DNA of 10,308 bases from an uncultured Cytophagaceae bacterium (GTDB lineage: Bacteria; Bacteroidota; Bacteroidia; Cytophagales; Spirosomataceae), in NCBI GenBank assembly GCA_903837305.1, contig CAILUB010000086.1:1-10308 (forward strand), given 5' to 3'. The notes beneath the pieces are model-generated. The model was not told the origin of the DNA, did not search any database, and saw only the letters and a program-made list of their open reading frames with translations. Position numbers and translations under genes: made by a program. This document shows positions 1-7,147 of this stretch, one piece after another; positions within the stretch are counted from its first letter, which is position 1; each line of letters opens with the position of its first letter.

Positions 1-528
1 GCAGCAGAGGGTTTATTCCTTGCTTTTCAGTACCCAGTGGAGATTCCAGGGGTGTCGACAACCAACTTTATGAAGTCAGCGGTGAACGAAATTCGTAAAT
101 ACCGTGGCGAAGTGCCTTTGGACGCTGTTCAATTTTTGAAAATGTTCAAAGAGAAGATGAGTTATGTGAATATAGATCAAAGTTTATTGTCTCGTGCATT
201 AAATGAAGGTTTTTCCGGTGGAGAGAAGAAAAGAAATGAAATTTTCCAAATGGCAGTCTTAGAACCTAAGTTGGCCATTTTAGATGAAACGGACTCTGGT
301 TTGGATATTGATGCCTTGCGTATCGTGGCAGAAGGAGTGAATAAATTGAAATCCCCAAACAATGCGACGATCGTGGTGACACACTACCAACGTCTTTTGG
401 ACTACATCATCCCTGATTTTGTACACGTATTGTACAAAGGAAAGATCGTGAAATCAGGTGGAAAAGAATTAGCGCTTGAATTAGAAGAGCGTGGATATGA
501 TTGGATTATTTCAGCTTTAGGAGAATAA
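1..528 (+). CDS. sufC: SufC, Fe-S assembly ATPase (5' partial)
   Basis: This is the ABC-type ATPase of the cytoplasmic SufBCD scaffold, which powers the rearrangement needed to build Fe-S clusters. The reading frame is open from base 1. The visible 175 residues begin just before the Q-loop (FLAFQYPVEIPGV, Gln10), so about 75 residues, including the Walker A loop, lie upstream of the window. The ABC signature SGGEK is at residues 72-76. The Walker B and D-loop block LAILDETDSGLDID carries Asp95 and the catalytic Glu96, and this DETDSGLDIDAL form is typical of SufC. The switch histidine is His128 in VVTHYQ. The stop is one base before sufD. A GTG at base 37 could open a shorter frame but falls inside the conserved Q-loop region and is not a start. 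sufB is expected upstream but cannot be seen. The identification is very secure. Confidence 0.97.
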   Translation, partial: AAEGLFLAFQYPVEIPGVSTTNFMKSAVNEIRKYRGEVPLDAVQFLKMFKEKMSYVNIDQSLLSRALNEGFSGGEKKRNEIFQMAVLEPKLAILDETDSGLDIDALRIVAEGVNKLKSPNNATIVVTHYQRLLDYIIPDFVHVLYKGKIVKSGGKELALELEERGYDWIISALGE

Positions 529-529
529 G

Positions 530-1741
530 ATGTTGTATACAGAATTAACGTCATCGGCTCAGAAAGAGGCTTTAGAGCGTTTTAAGGCCAAAGGATTTCC
601 TACCAACAAATGGGAAGAATGGAAGTATGCATCTTTGAAATCGTGGAATGAAAAAGACCTAGATTGGACTCCTGCTCCTTTAAATGAAACCTCATCAGCA
701 AGTTTACAAACGCAAAATGGGAACACTAGTTTTCATGGTGCATTGCCTGCAGGGGTAGAATTCATTTCATTCGATGCTTTCATAGCTGCCAATCCAGTGT
801 TAGCAGCTTCTTGGGAGCAGCGTTTACCTATTTTGGATCAGAACTCATTATACGATTTAAATACAGCGCTTGCGATAAATACGCAGGTTTTGTGGGTCAA
901 AGCAGGAGTTTCAGTTGATCAGGCGATTACACATGATTATATTTTATCTGCGCCAAAATCCTCAGCGGTTCAAAGTCGTTTGATCGTCTATCTAGAAGCA
1001 GACGCTTCCTTGACTTTAATCGAGCGAGCATTTACGAAAGAAGGTTCAGTTGAGGTTTTGTCCAATTTTGTACAAGAAATTTATGTTAGTGAGAAGGCGA
1101 ATTTGACCTATGTGAAGGAACAAGATTTGGCCCAAAACACGACTCACATCGATCATACGTTCATCACGCAGCTTTCCAATAGTCAGGTTGATTTGTTTAC
1201 ATTCTCCCTGAATGCAGCTTATTTACGTAATAACCTGCATTTCTACAGCGATGGTGAAAAGGTAGTTTCGAATTTGAATGGACTTTACGTGCCAGGAGAA
1301 GATCAATTAATGGATTCACACACGGTGGTAGATCACCGCAAACCGAACTCAGAATCACACGAATTATACAAAGGCGTGTTACTAGGAAACGCGACTGGAG
1401 TGTTCAATGGTAAAATTTTTGTGCGTCCAGATGCGCAAAAAACCAATGCATTCCAAAGTTGCAAAAACGTTCTTGCTTCCACTCGTGCTACGATGAATAC
1501 GAAGCCTCAATTAGAGATTTGGGCGGATGATGTGAAATGTTCACACGGAACGACGACAGGTCAATTGAACGAAGAAGCTTTATTCTATTTACGTTCAAGA
1601 GGTATTTCTTTAGTGAATGCGCGAACTTTATTGCTACTCGCTTTTGTTCAAGAGGTAATCGACCGCGTAACACACGAAGAGACGAAGTTGCGTTTGACTG
1701 ATAAAATTATTTCAAAAATCCAGACTTCCTTAGCGATTTAA
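530..1741 (+). CDS. sufD: SufD, Fe-S cluster assembly scaffold subunit
   Basis: SufD pairs with SufB to form the SufBC2D scaffold and is involved in iron acquisition and cluster assembly. The 403-residue product is of normal SufD length. The N-terminal helical part contains the family-typical segment GFPTNKWEEWKYASLK. The middle should form the beta-helix. The C-terminal block around residues 330-365 reads VKCSHGTTTGQL then EALFYLRSRGI, with Cys337 and His339. By eye this matches the CSHG motif of E. coli SufD, where the histidine lies at the SufB-SufD interface and is important for nascent cluster formation. The ATG starts one base after the sufC stop and no Shine-Dalgarno is evident, so translation is probably coupled to sufC. 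SufB shares this fold but is longer and has a different N-terminus, so SufD is preferred. Confidence 0.96.
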   Translation: MLYTELTSSAQKEALERFKAKGFPTNKWEEWKYASLKSWNEKDLDWTPAPLNETSSASLQTQNGNTSFHGALPAGVEFISFDAFIAANPVLAASWEQRLPILDQNSLYDLNTALAINTQVLWVKAGVSVDQAITHDYILSAPKSSAVQSRLIVYLEADASLTLIERAFTKEGSVEVLSNFVQEIYVSEKANLTYVKEQDLAQNTTHIDHTFITQLSNSQVDLFTFSLNAAYLRNNLHFYSDGEKVVSNLNGLYVPGEDQLMDSHTVVDHRKPNSESHELYKGVLLGNATGVFNGKIFVRPDAQKTNAFQSCKNVLASTRATMNTKPQLEIWADDVKCSHGTTTGQLNEEALFYLRSRGISLVNARTLLLLAFVQEVIDRVTHEETKLRLTDKIISKIQTSLAI

Positions 1742-1743
1742 TC

Positions 1744-2970
1744 ATGGCGGAAACATTAAATATAGATCAAATTAGAGCTGATTTCCCTGTTTTACATCAA
1801 CAGGTGAACAAGGCTCCATTGATTTATTTTGATAATGCTGCGACCACTCAAAAGCCAAAAGCCGTTATCGATGCGCTTTCAGCCTATTATGAGCAGGATA
1901 ATGCGAACATTCACCGAGGTATTCACACCTTGGCGGAACGTGCAACAACCGCTTATGAGTTGACTAGAAAAAAGCTAGCGGCCTTTTTGAATGCTCCTTC
2001 CACAGATCAGATTATTTTCACTTCGGGGACGACAGCAGGTATTAATTTAGTAGCCCAAACTTTTGGACGCGCTAACGTCGGTAAAGGAGATCAAATCATC
2101 GTTTCTAACTTGGAACACCACTCGAACATTGTGCCTTGGCAGATGATTGCGGAGGAAAAAGGAGCAGAGATCAAGGTGATTCCGGTGAGTGATGCAGGGG
2201 TTTTAGATATCGAAGCTTATAAAGCTTTGTTGAATCCCAAAGTCAAATTAGTGGCTGTCAATCACGTATCTAATGCGATTGGGACGATTAATCCCATTGT
2301 TGAAATTATTTCTTTGGCACATGAAGTAGGGGCTAAGGTATTAATTGATGGAGCCCAATCTGTGGCGCATTTAGCCGTAGATGTGCAAGCGTTGGATATG
2401 GATTTCTTTGTGTTTTCAGCGCACAAACTTTTTGGGCCTACGGGTGTGGGAGTGTTGTACGGGAAGCGTGATTTATTAGAGTCCATGCCTCCTTACCAAG
2501 GAGGAGGGGAGATGATTAAAGAGGTGCGTTTTGCTGGTACGACTTATAACGAATTACCCTATAAATTTGAGGCAGGAACGCCTAATATCGCAGATGTGAT
2601 TGCTTTTGGGGCTGCTTTGGACTATGTTCAGGCTATCCCTTCGGAAGCTTTAGCAGCACAAGAAGAGGCGTTATTAGCTTACGCAACGGCGAAATTGCAA
2701 AAAATTCCGGGTTTACGTATCGTGGGCACGGCACCAGAAAAGATTGCCGTAATTTCCTTCGTGATTGATGGAGTTCATCCACAAGATATTGGGGTGTTAT
2801 TAGATAAATTTGGCATTGCGATTCGTACCGGACATCACTGTGCGCAGCCATTGATGCAGCGCTACGAGCTAGTGGGTACGTGCCGTGCCTCCTTCGCATT
2901 TTACAATACGTTCGAGGAGATCGATCGTTTTGTGCTTTGTTTAGAGAAAACCTTACAGATGTTAGGATAA
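1744..2970 (+). CDS. sufS: SufS, cysteine desulfurase (group II)
   Basis: This is a PLP-dependent enzyme converting L-cysteine to L-alanine and leaving a persulfide on its active-site cysteine for transfer to SufE. The 408-residue length matches the family (about 406 in E. coli). Visible motifs in order are YFDNAATTQKP near the N-terminus, FTSGTTAGINL, SNLEHHSNIVPWQ, the cofactor-side DGAQSV, the Schiff-base lysine Lys228 in FSAHKLFGPTG, FEAGTPN, and the catalytic Cys366 in RTGHHCAQP. The RTGHHCAQP form and the linked sufE mark it as a SufS/CsdA-type (group II) desulfurase rather than IscS. The start lies two bases after the sufD stop. The stop codon shares its last base with the sufE start. 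All key residues are intact. Confidence 0.97.
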   Translation: MAETLNIDQIRADFPVLHQQVNKAPLIYFDNAATTQKPKAVIDALSAYYEQDNANIHRGIHTLAERATTAYELTRKKLAAFLNAPSTDQIIFTSGTTAGINLVAQTFGRANVGKGDQIIVSNLEHHSNIVPWQMIAEEKGAEIKVIPVSDAGVLDIEAYKALLNPKVKLVAVNHVSNAIGTINPIVEIISLAHEVGAKVLIDGAQSVAHLAVDVQALDMDFFVFSAHKLFGPTGVGVLYGKRDLLESMPPYQGGGEMIKEVRFAGTTYNELPYKFEAGTPNIADVIAFGAALDYVQAIPSEALAAQEEALLAYATAKLQKIPGLRIVGTAPEKIAVISFVIDGVHPQDIGVLLDKFGIAIRTGHHCAQPLMQRYELVGTCRASFAFYNTFEEIDRFVLCLEKTLQMLG

Positions 2971-3386
2971 TGGGACAGCCAATTAACGAGATACAAGAGG
3001 AATTAATTGAAGAGTTCGGTCTTTTTGAAGATTGGGCAGATAAATACGAATATTTAATTGACCTAGGTAAGAAGTTAGCGCCTATGTCAGATGCCTTTAA
3101 AACGGAGGATAATGTGATTAAAGGCTGCCAAAGCCGCGTTTGGTTACACGCCGAAAAGCAAGGCGATCTAGTCGTTTTTCAGGCAGATTCTGAGGCTATT
3201 ATCGTGAAAGGAATGATATCGATGTTGATTCGGGTCTTGTCGAATCATACGCCAGCAGAGATTTTAGCCGCTGATTTATACTTTATTGAGCAAATTGGGA
3301 TGAGCCAGCATTTAGCTCAAACTCGTTCTAACGGTTTAGTATCCATGGTAAAACAAATGCAACATTATGCGTTGGCCTTCTCTTAA
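2970..3386 (+). CDS. sufE: SufE, sulfur-transfer partner of SufS
   Basis: SufE accepts the persulfide from SufS and delivers sulfur to the SufBCD scaffold while stimulating desulfurase activity. The chosen ATG at 2970 overlaps the sufS stop in a TAATG junction and gives 138 residues, the normal SufE size. A longer open frame reaches back to 2880, but that extension would lie inside the conserved SufS C-terminus and has no SufE character. The product starts MGQPINEIQEELIEEF. It contains FEDWADKYEYLIDLGKKL and the signature NVIKGCQSRVW with the sulfur-accepting Cys53 (Cys51 in E. coli). The segment IRVLSNHTPAEIL and the C-terminal block ending in VSMVKQM are also typical. Its place directly after sufS fits co-expression of the donor and acceptor pair. 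Confidence 0.96.
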   Translation: MGQPINEIQEELIEEFGLFEDWADKYEYLIDLGKKLAPMSDAFKTEDNVIKGCQSRVWLHAEKQGDLVVFQADSEAIIVKGMISMLIRVLSNHTPAEILAADLYFIEQIGMSQHLAQTRSNGLVSMVKQMQHYALAFS

Positions 3387-3399
3387 GCGATTATTTAGT

Positions 3400-3729
3400 A
3401 TGGAAAATTCAAGTCAAATGAATGAGGTAGAATTAAAGGAAAAAGTGGTGAAGGCGATTAAAACCGTCTATGATCCTGAAATTCCAGTTGATGTGTACGA
3501 GCTCGGATTAATCTATGAAATTAAGATTTTTCCTGTCAATAACGTGTATATCTTGATGACTCTAACATCGCCATCTTGCCCATCTGCTGAGAGTATTCCG
3601 GTGGATATTGAGAAAGCGGTAAGAGAGATTGAAGGTATTGCGGAAGTTTCAGTAGAATTAACATTTGATCCTCCTTACGAGCAGGATATGATGTCTGAAG
3701 TGGCCAAATTGGAACTTGGTTTTATGTAA
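3400..3729 (+). CDS. sufT: DUF59/MIP18-family Fe-S assembly protein (SufT-like)
   Basis: This is a small cytoplasmic protein of the DUF59 (MIP18, PaaD/YitW) family. Free-standing members in suf operons, called SufT in some bacteria, help mature or deliver Fe-S clusters; the exact step is not settled. The start at 3400 lies 13 bases after the sufE stop and gives 109 residues. ATG codons at 3367 (inside sufE) and 3418 (103 residues) are alternatives. The fold signature is clear: VYDPEIPVDVYELGLIYEI near residues 24-42, then the conserved Cys60 in LTSPSCPSAESIPVDI, then VELTFDPPYEQDMMSEVAKLELG near the end. Cys60 matches the reactive cysteine position of the family. The family assignment is secure; the SufT name rests on operon context. 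Confidence 0.9.
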   Translation: MENSSQMNEVELKEKVVKAIKTVYDPEIPVDVYELGLIYEIKIFPVNNVYILMTLTSPSCPSAESIPVDIEKAVREIEGIAEVSVELTFDPPYEQDMMSEVAKLELGFM

Positions 3730-3744
3730 TTGCGTTTAATTTTA
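3716..3744 (+). promoter_or_regulatory. Candidate internal promoter before the bacilliredoxin gene
   Basis: A TTG at 3716-3718 and a TAATTTTA box at 3737-3744 are separated by 18 bases, close to the Bacteroidota pattern of a -33 TTG and a -7 TAnnTTTG (one mismatch in the last base). Transcription would start about 12 bases before the ATG at 3763. The region is AT-rich, so a chance match is quite possible. If real, it would allow the downstream gene to be expressed apart from the suf genes. Confidence 0.3.
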
Positions 3745-3762
3745 AATCTAATATAAAAATAT

Positions 3763-4176
3763 ATGTATCCAGAACATTTAGTACATCCTATGCGGATGGA
3801 TATCGTTGCCGGAGGTTTCCAAGAATTGAAGTTAGCTTCAGAAGTGGAAGACGTGATGGCTAAGCCAGGAACTACCTTGGTATTTTTCAACTCAGTATGT
3901 GGTTGTTCAGCATCTACTGCACGTCCAGGTGTAAAACATGCGGTAGCTGCTTCAGCTAAGAAACCGAATCAATTAGTGACGGTTTTTGCTGGTGTTGATC
4001 CTGAAGCGGTTCAAAAAGCACGTGAGTATACCTTACCTTACCCTCCATCATCTCCATCGATTGCCTTATTCAAAGATGGTGAGTTAGTTCATTTCGTAGA
4101 GCGTCACCACATTGAAGGTCGTTCAGCAGATATGATTGCAGGGCACTTGGAAGGCGTATTCGAAGAGTTTTGTTAA
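3763..4176 (+). CDS. BrxA/BrxB-family bacilliredoxin (YphP/YqiW, CGC motif)
   Basis: This is a thioredoxin-fold thiol-disulfide protein of the YphP/YqiW (DUF1094) family. Characterised Firmicute members (BrxA, BrxB) remove bacillithiol from modified protein cysteines. The 137-residue product begins YPEHLVHPMRMDIVAGGFQEL, matching the family N-terminus. It contains the hallmark NSVCGCSASTARPG with Cys46 and Cys48. Next come the FAGVDPEAVQKAREY segment and YPPSSPSIALFKDGELVHF. The last residue is also a cysteine (Cys137), a possible third redox residue. There is no signal peptide, so it is cytoplasmic. It lies 33 bases after the DUF59 gene in the same direction and just before the terminator, so it is the last gene of the suf unit or has its own promoter. 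The family is certain; whether it acts on bacillithiol here or in Fe-S metabolism is inference. BrxA and BrxB cannot be told apart by eye. Confidence 0.92.
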   Translation: MYPEHLVHPMRMDIVAGGFQELKLASEVEDVMAKPGTTLVFFNSVCGCSASTARPGVKHAVAASAKKPNQLVTVFAGVDPEAVQKAREYTLPYPPSSPSIALFKDGELVHFVERHHIEGRSADMIAGHLEGVFEEFC

Positions 4177-4188
4177 TCTCAATACAAT

Positions 4189-4224
4189 AAAAAAGGGAGC
4201 TTCCATCAGGAGCTCCCTTTTTTT
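4189..4224. terminator. Bidirectional intrinsic terminator between convergent genes
   Basis: A perfect inverted repeat pairs AAAAAGGGAGCT (within 4190-4201) with AGCTCCCTTTTT (4211-4222). The inner bases TC/GG can extend the stem by a T-G wobble and one C-G pair, leaving a five-base loop. A run of seven T follows on the + strand (4218-4224) and six A precede it (4189-4194), so a U-tract is made in both directions. It lies 12 bases after the bacilliredoxin stop and 18 bases beyond the stop of the M16 peptidase gene on the - strand, ending both transcripts. Confidence 0.9.
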
Positions 4225-4242
4225 ATGACCTTTCAGAAAGGA

Positions 4243-7071
4243 TTATTGCTTAGGCGCACCGCCCATCGCTCCTGATTCTGACGTACTATTTTTTGCTTTC
4301 TCAGCCATTTTCTTAGCTGCTCCTTCATAGTCACCCGCTTTGATGAAGGACATCTTCAACAAGTCGATTGATTTTTGAGTTGCCTCTTGAATTTGTGCCG
4401 GAGTTAAGCTCTTCACTTTGTTCTCTAATTCTTCAGACCATTTCATGTTACGTCCTAAGAATAAGTTGCTGTTCAAGCTTCCTACTAAAGCATTGTCTTG
4501 TGAACGCGTCACTTGACGAGATTGTAACCAAGATTTCTTCGCTTCGTCGATTTCTTTCTGAGTGAAACCTTCTTTCAAGACTTTCTCGATTTCCTCTTTG
4601 AATGCTGACTCTAACTTTGCTAAGTTCTCTGGAGCATAGATCGCATAGCCGATGAATGCACCACTTTGATCTAATGGACTAGCTACGAATTGAGAACCAA
4701 CGCCATAAGATAATCCATCCTTCTGGCGAATACGGTTCATTAAGCGTGAGCTTAATCCGCTGCCACCGCCTAACATATAGTTAGATAATTCTAACGCAGC
4801 ATAGTTAGGATCGCTATCAGAGATTTTCAATGGCTGGTAAGCTAAGAAGAAGGCATTTGCTTTATCAGGTGTTTCGATTGAAATCGCTTTGCCGCCTGTT
4901 TCTTTGAACTCTTCAGGAATGCGTTTGTATGACTTTGGAGATTTCCAATTGCCAAACTCTGCCGCAATTAAATCTTTCAATTCTTTCTCATCAAAATCAC
5001 CTACCGCTGAGAACGTTGCATCAGAAGCTCCGTAGAAGTTCTTATAGAAATTAACGGATTCCTCTAATTTCACAGCTCCATAGTTAGCCGTTTGCTCTGC
5101 CATGGTAGGCTGGTAGCGAACATCTTTCTTATCATAGTGTCCAGCTCTTAATTGGCCTAATGCCTCAGAACCTTTCGCTTGTGGCTCGCTTTTTTGACCT
5201 TCAATCGCTGTTAAATTCTCTTGCTTCAATTTTTCAAATTCAGCCGCAGGGAATACCGGTTGTTTTAAAGCCTCAGCCACTAATTTCATCGCTGGGATTA
5301 AATTTTCACGTGTTGTTTCAATGGAAACGTTCGCTTGTGTTGCTCCACCTGAGATACCCACACGTGCTTTTAACTTGTCTAATTCATCTTGGAATTGTTG
5401 ACGTGTGTGTTTCGCTGTTCCTTTAGTTAACATATCAGCCGCTAAATCCGCTGCAGTAGCTGTTCCCATTAACGATTTTACATCGCCAAAACGTAAAGTC
5501 ATTCTAGCATAAACTGAATTACCTCTTGTTTTCTTAGATAACAAGGCAACTTGAACACCACCGATTTTCTCTGTCTTCGTGCGTGAATCAATGTTTGCTG
5601 GAGATGGATCAAAAGCTTCTCCTTGGCTTACTGCTGCTTTAGGCTTAAAGTCTTTTAAAATCGTAGCTACATCTTTTGCTTCAGGAATCTCAGCACGAAC
5701 TGGTTTCTCTGTTGGATAGAAAGTTCCAGATGTTCTGTTCGAAGATTTGAAGTAAGCTGCTGCTACACGCTGAATATCCTCTGGAGTTATTTTCTCTAAT
5801 TGATTACGTGTGTGGAATAATAAACGCCAATCACCTTGTGCGATGTATTCTGAAAGACCTACACCCACACGTTGTGCATTGTTTAATAACAATTCAATGT
5901 TCTTAATTCCTTTCGTCTTAATACGATCTACCTCTTCTTTAGTAGGAGGAGTTTTGGCAAAATTCTCGATGGTATTAAACATAATCTGACGAACAGAATC
6001 CACAGATTTCTCTTTTAAAACTTCCGCTCCGAAATAAATCAATCCAGGTTCTTTTAATTGGAAAGAGAACCCAAACTGGCTACTTGCCTTCTTCGTATCA
6101 ATTAACGCCTTGTATAAACGTCCTGAAGGTGCATCTGTCAATAAATCAGCCATGACATCTACAGCCACATAATCTGGGTGTAAGCCAGAAGGAATATGGT
6201 AGGCCATACCAACTACTTGCACATCACCCACGCGACGAAGAGATACTTCTCTTTCTCCATCTTGTGTAGGTTCAGCAGTGAAAGTAGGTGTTAAAACACG
6301 CTCAGGACGTGGGATGATACCAAATTTCTCATTGACTAACTTTAATGTTTTGATTGGGTCAAACTTACCAGCCACTAATAATACCGCGTTATCTGGTTGG
6401 TAGTATTTACGGTAATAAGCCTGTAAGTTCTCAATAGGCACTTTTTCGATGTCAGAACGAGCACCGATAGTTGAGTTACCATAGTTATGCCACAAGAAAG
6501 CTGTAGAAACGATACGCTCCATTAAGACACTACCAGGATCGTTTTCGCCCCGCTCGAATTCGTTACGAACAACCGTCATTTCGGTTTCTAATTCGCTCTT
6601 TGAAATACGTGAGTTAATCATACGATCAGCCTCCATATCTAAAGCCCAATCTAGATTTTCATCTGTTGAAGCGAATGTTTCGAAGTAATTAGTTCGGTCT
6701 AACCAGGTTGTACCATTGAATTGAGCACCGTGATCAGAAATCTCTTTTGCTACCTCCTTATGTTTTTCTTTCGTACCCTTAAACACCATGTGCTCTAATA
6801 GGTGGGACATACCCGTTTCACCGTAACCCTCGTGGCGAGATCCTACTAAATAGGTGATGTTCACTGTTATGGTTTGCTTAGATGGGTCAGGGAATAATAG
6901 AACCTTTAAGCCATTAGCTAATTTATATTCCGTGATTCCCTCCGCCTCAGTTACCTTTTCAGGTATAGGTAGGCTAGCGGATGCCTTTGGTGTGGTTGGA
7001 GTGGGTTTAGGCTGAGCCATTGCAGGTTGCAATAGACAAAGCAGTAAACCCGATAGAATAATTTTCTTCAT
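4243..7071 (-). CDS. Secreted two-module M16 zinc peptidase (insulinase/pitrilysin family)
   Basis: This is a 942-residue metallopeptidase with two M16 halves in one chain. Residues 1-19 form a signal peptide (MKK, then a Leu-rich core, cleavage likely after AMA before Gln20). A Pro/Thr-rich linker follows, so it is probably periplasmic or exported. There is no lipobox cysteine. The N-terminal half carries the inverted zinc motif HLLEH (His90, Glu93, His94), and the third ligand Glu171 lies in VVRNEFERGE, 77 residues after His94 as in the classical HxxEH-x76-E pattern. The C-terminal half has the same layout, but its equivalent region near residues 533-547 reads TAADLAADMLTKG, without HxxEH. 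That half is non-catalytic and probably forms the closing side of the chamber; a GGGSGLSSRL ... GLSYGVGS stretch near residues 765-790 resembles the substrate-side motif of this half. The tail is low-complexity. The substrate is unknown. A weak TAATTTTC box lies upstream at 7093-7100. Confidence 0.94.
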   Translation of the reverse strand: MKKIILSGLLLCLLQPAMAQPKPTPTTPKASASLPIPEKVTEAEGITEYKLANGLKVLLFPDPSKQTITVNITYLVGSRHEGYGETGMSHLLEHMVFKGTKEKHKEVAKEISDHGAQFNGTTWLDRTNYFETFASTDENLDWALDMEADRMINSRISKSELETEMTVVRNEFERGENDPGSVLMERIVSTAFLWHNYGNSTIGARSDIEKVPIENLQAYYRKYYQPDNAVLLVAGKFDPIKTLKLVNEKFGIIPRPERVLTPTFTAEPTQDGEREVSLRRVGDVQVVGMAYHIPSGLHPDYVAVDVMADLLTDAPSGRLYKALIDTKKASSQFGFSFQLKEPGLIYFGAEVLKEKSVDSVRQIMFNTIENFAKTPPTKEEVDRIKTKGIKNIELLLNNAQRVGVGLSEYIAQGDWRLLFHTRNQLEKITPEDIQRVAAAYFKSSNRTSGTFYPTEKPVRAEIPEAKDVATILKDFKPKAAVSQGEAFDPSPANIDSRTKTEKIGGVQVALLSKKTRGNSVYARMTLRFGDVKSLMGTATAADLAADMLTKGTAKHTRQQFQDELDKLKARVGISGGATQANVSIETTRENLIPAMKLVAEALKQPVFPAAEFEKLKQENLTAIEGQKSEPQAKGSEALGQLRAGHYDKKDVRYQPTMAEQTANYGAVKLEESVNFYKNFYGASDATFSAVGDFDEKELKDLIAAEFGNWKSPKSYKRIPEEFKETGGKAISIETPDKANAFFLAYQPLKISDSDPNYAALELSNYMLGGGSGLSSRLMNRIRQKDGLSYGVGSQFVASPLDQSGAFIGYAIYAPENLAKLESAFKEEIEKVLKEGFTQKEIDEAKKSWLQSRQVTRSQDNALVGSLNSNLFLGRNMKWSEELENKVKSLTPAQIQEATQKSIDLLKMSFIKAGDYEGAAKKMAEKAKNSTSESGAMGGAPKQ

Positions 7072-7147
7072 AGGGTATTTTGTTTTAGATTAGAAAATTA
7101 GAAATTATTTGAATGAGTGGAACTGATAAAATGATGAACGGCAAAAA

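Noticed and set aside
37..528. A shorter sufC frame beginning at the GTG at 37
   Set aside because: The frame is open to base 1 and the upstream residues form the conserved FLAFQYP Q-loop, so the gene is simply cut by the window edge.
1488..2899. Minus-strand open frames at 1488-1673, 2262-2486 and 2633-2899
   Set aside because: They lie opposite strongly conserved sufD and sufS coding sequence and show no recognisable domain; they are antisense shadows.
2880..2969. A 30-residue N-terminal extension of sufE starting inside sufS
   Set aside because: It overlaps the conserved SufS C-terminus in another frame, has no SufE-like sequence, and the TAATG start at 2970 gives a normal SufE length.
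3367..3399. An upstream ATG for the DUF59 gene inside sufE
   Set aside because: It adds an 11-residue basic stretch that overlaps sufE; the ATG at 3400 lies between the genes and fits the family length.
4368..5426. Plus-strand open frames at 4368-4565 and 5160-5426
   Set aside because: They lie opposite the M16 peptidase gene; their Leu/Ser-rich translations are what reverse reading of that gene gives, with no domain of their own.
7072..7147. A terminator or regulatory RNA between the TPR and M16 genes
   Set aside because: No stable hairpin or conserved RNA pattern can be read in these 76 bases; it is plain AT-rich spacer with one weak promoter-like box.
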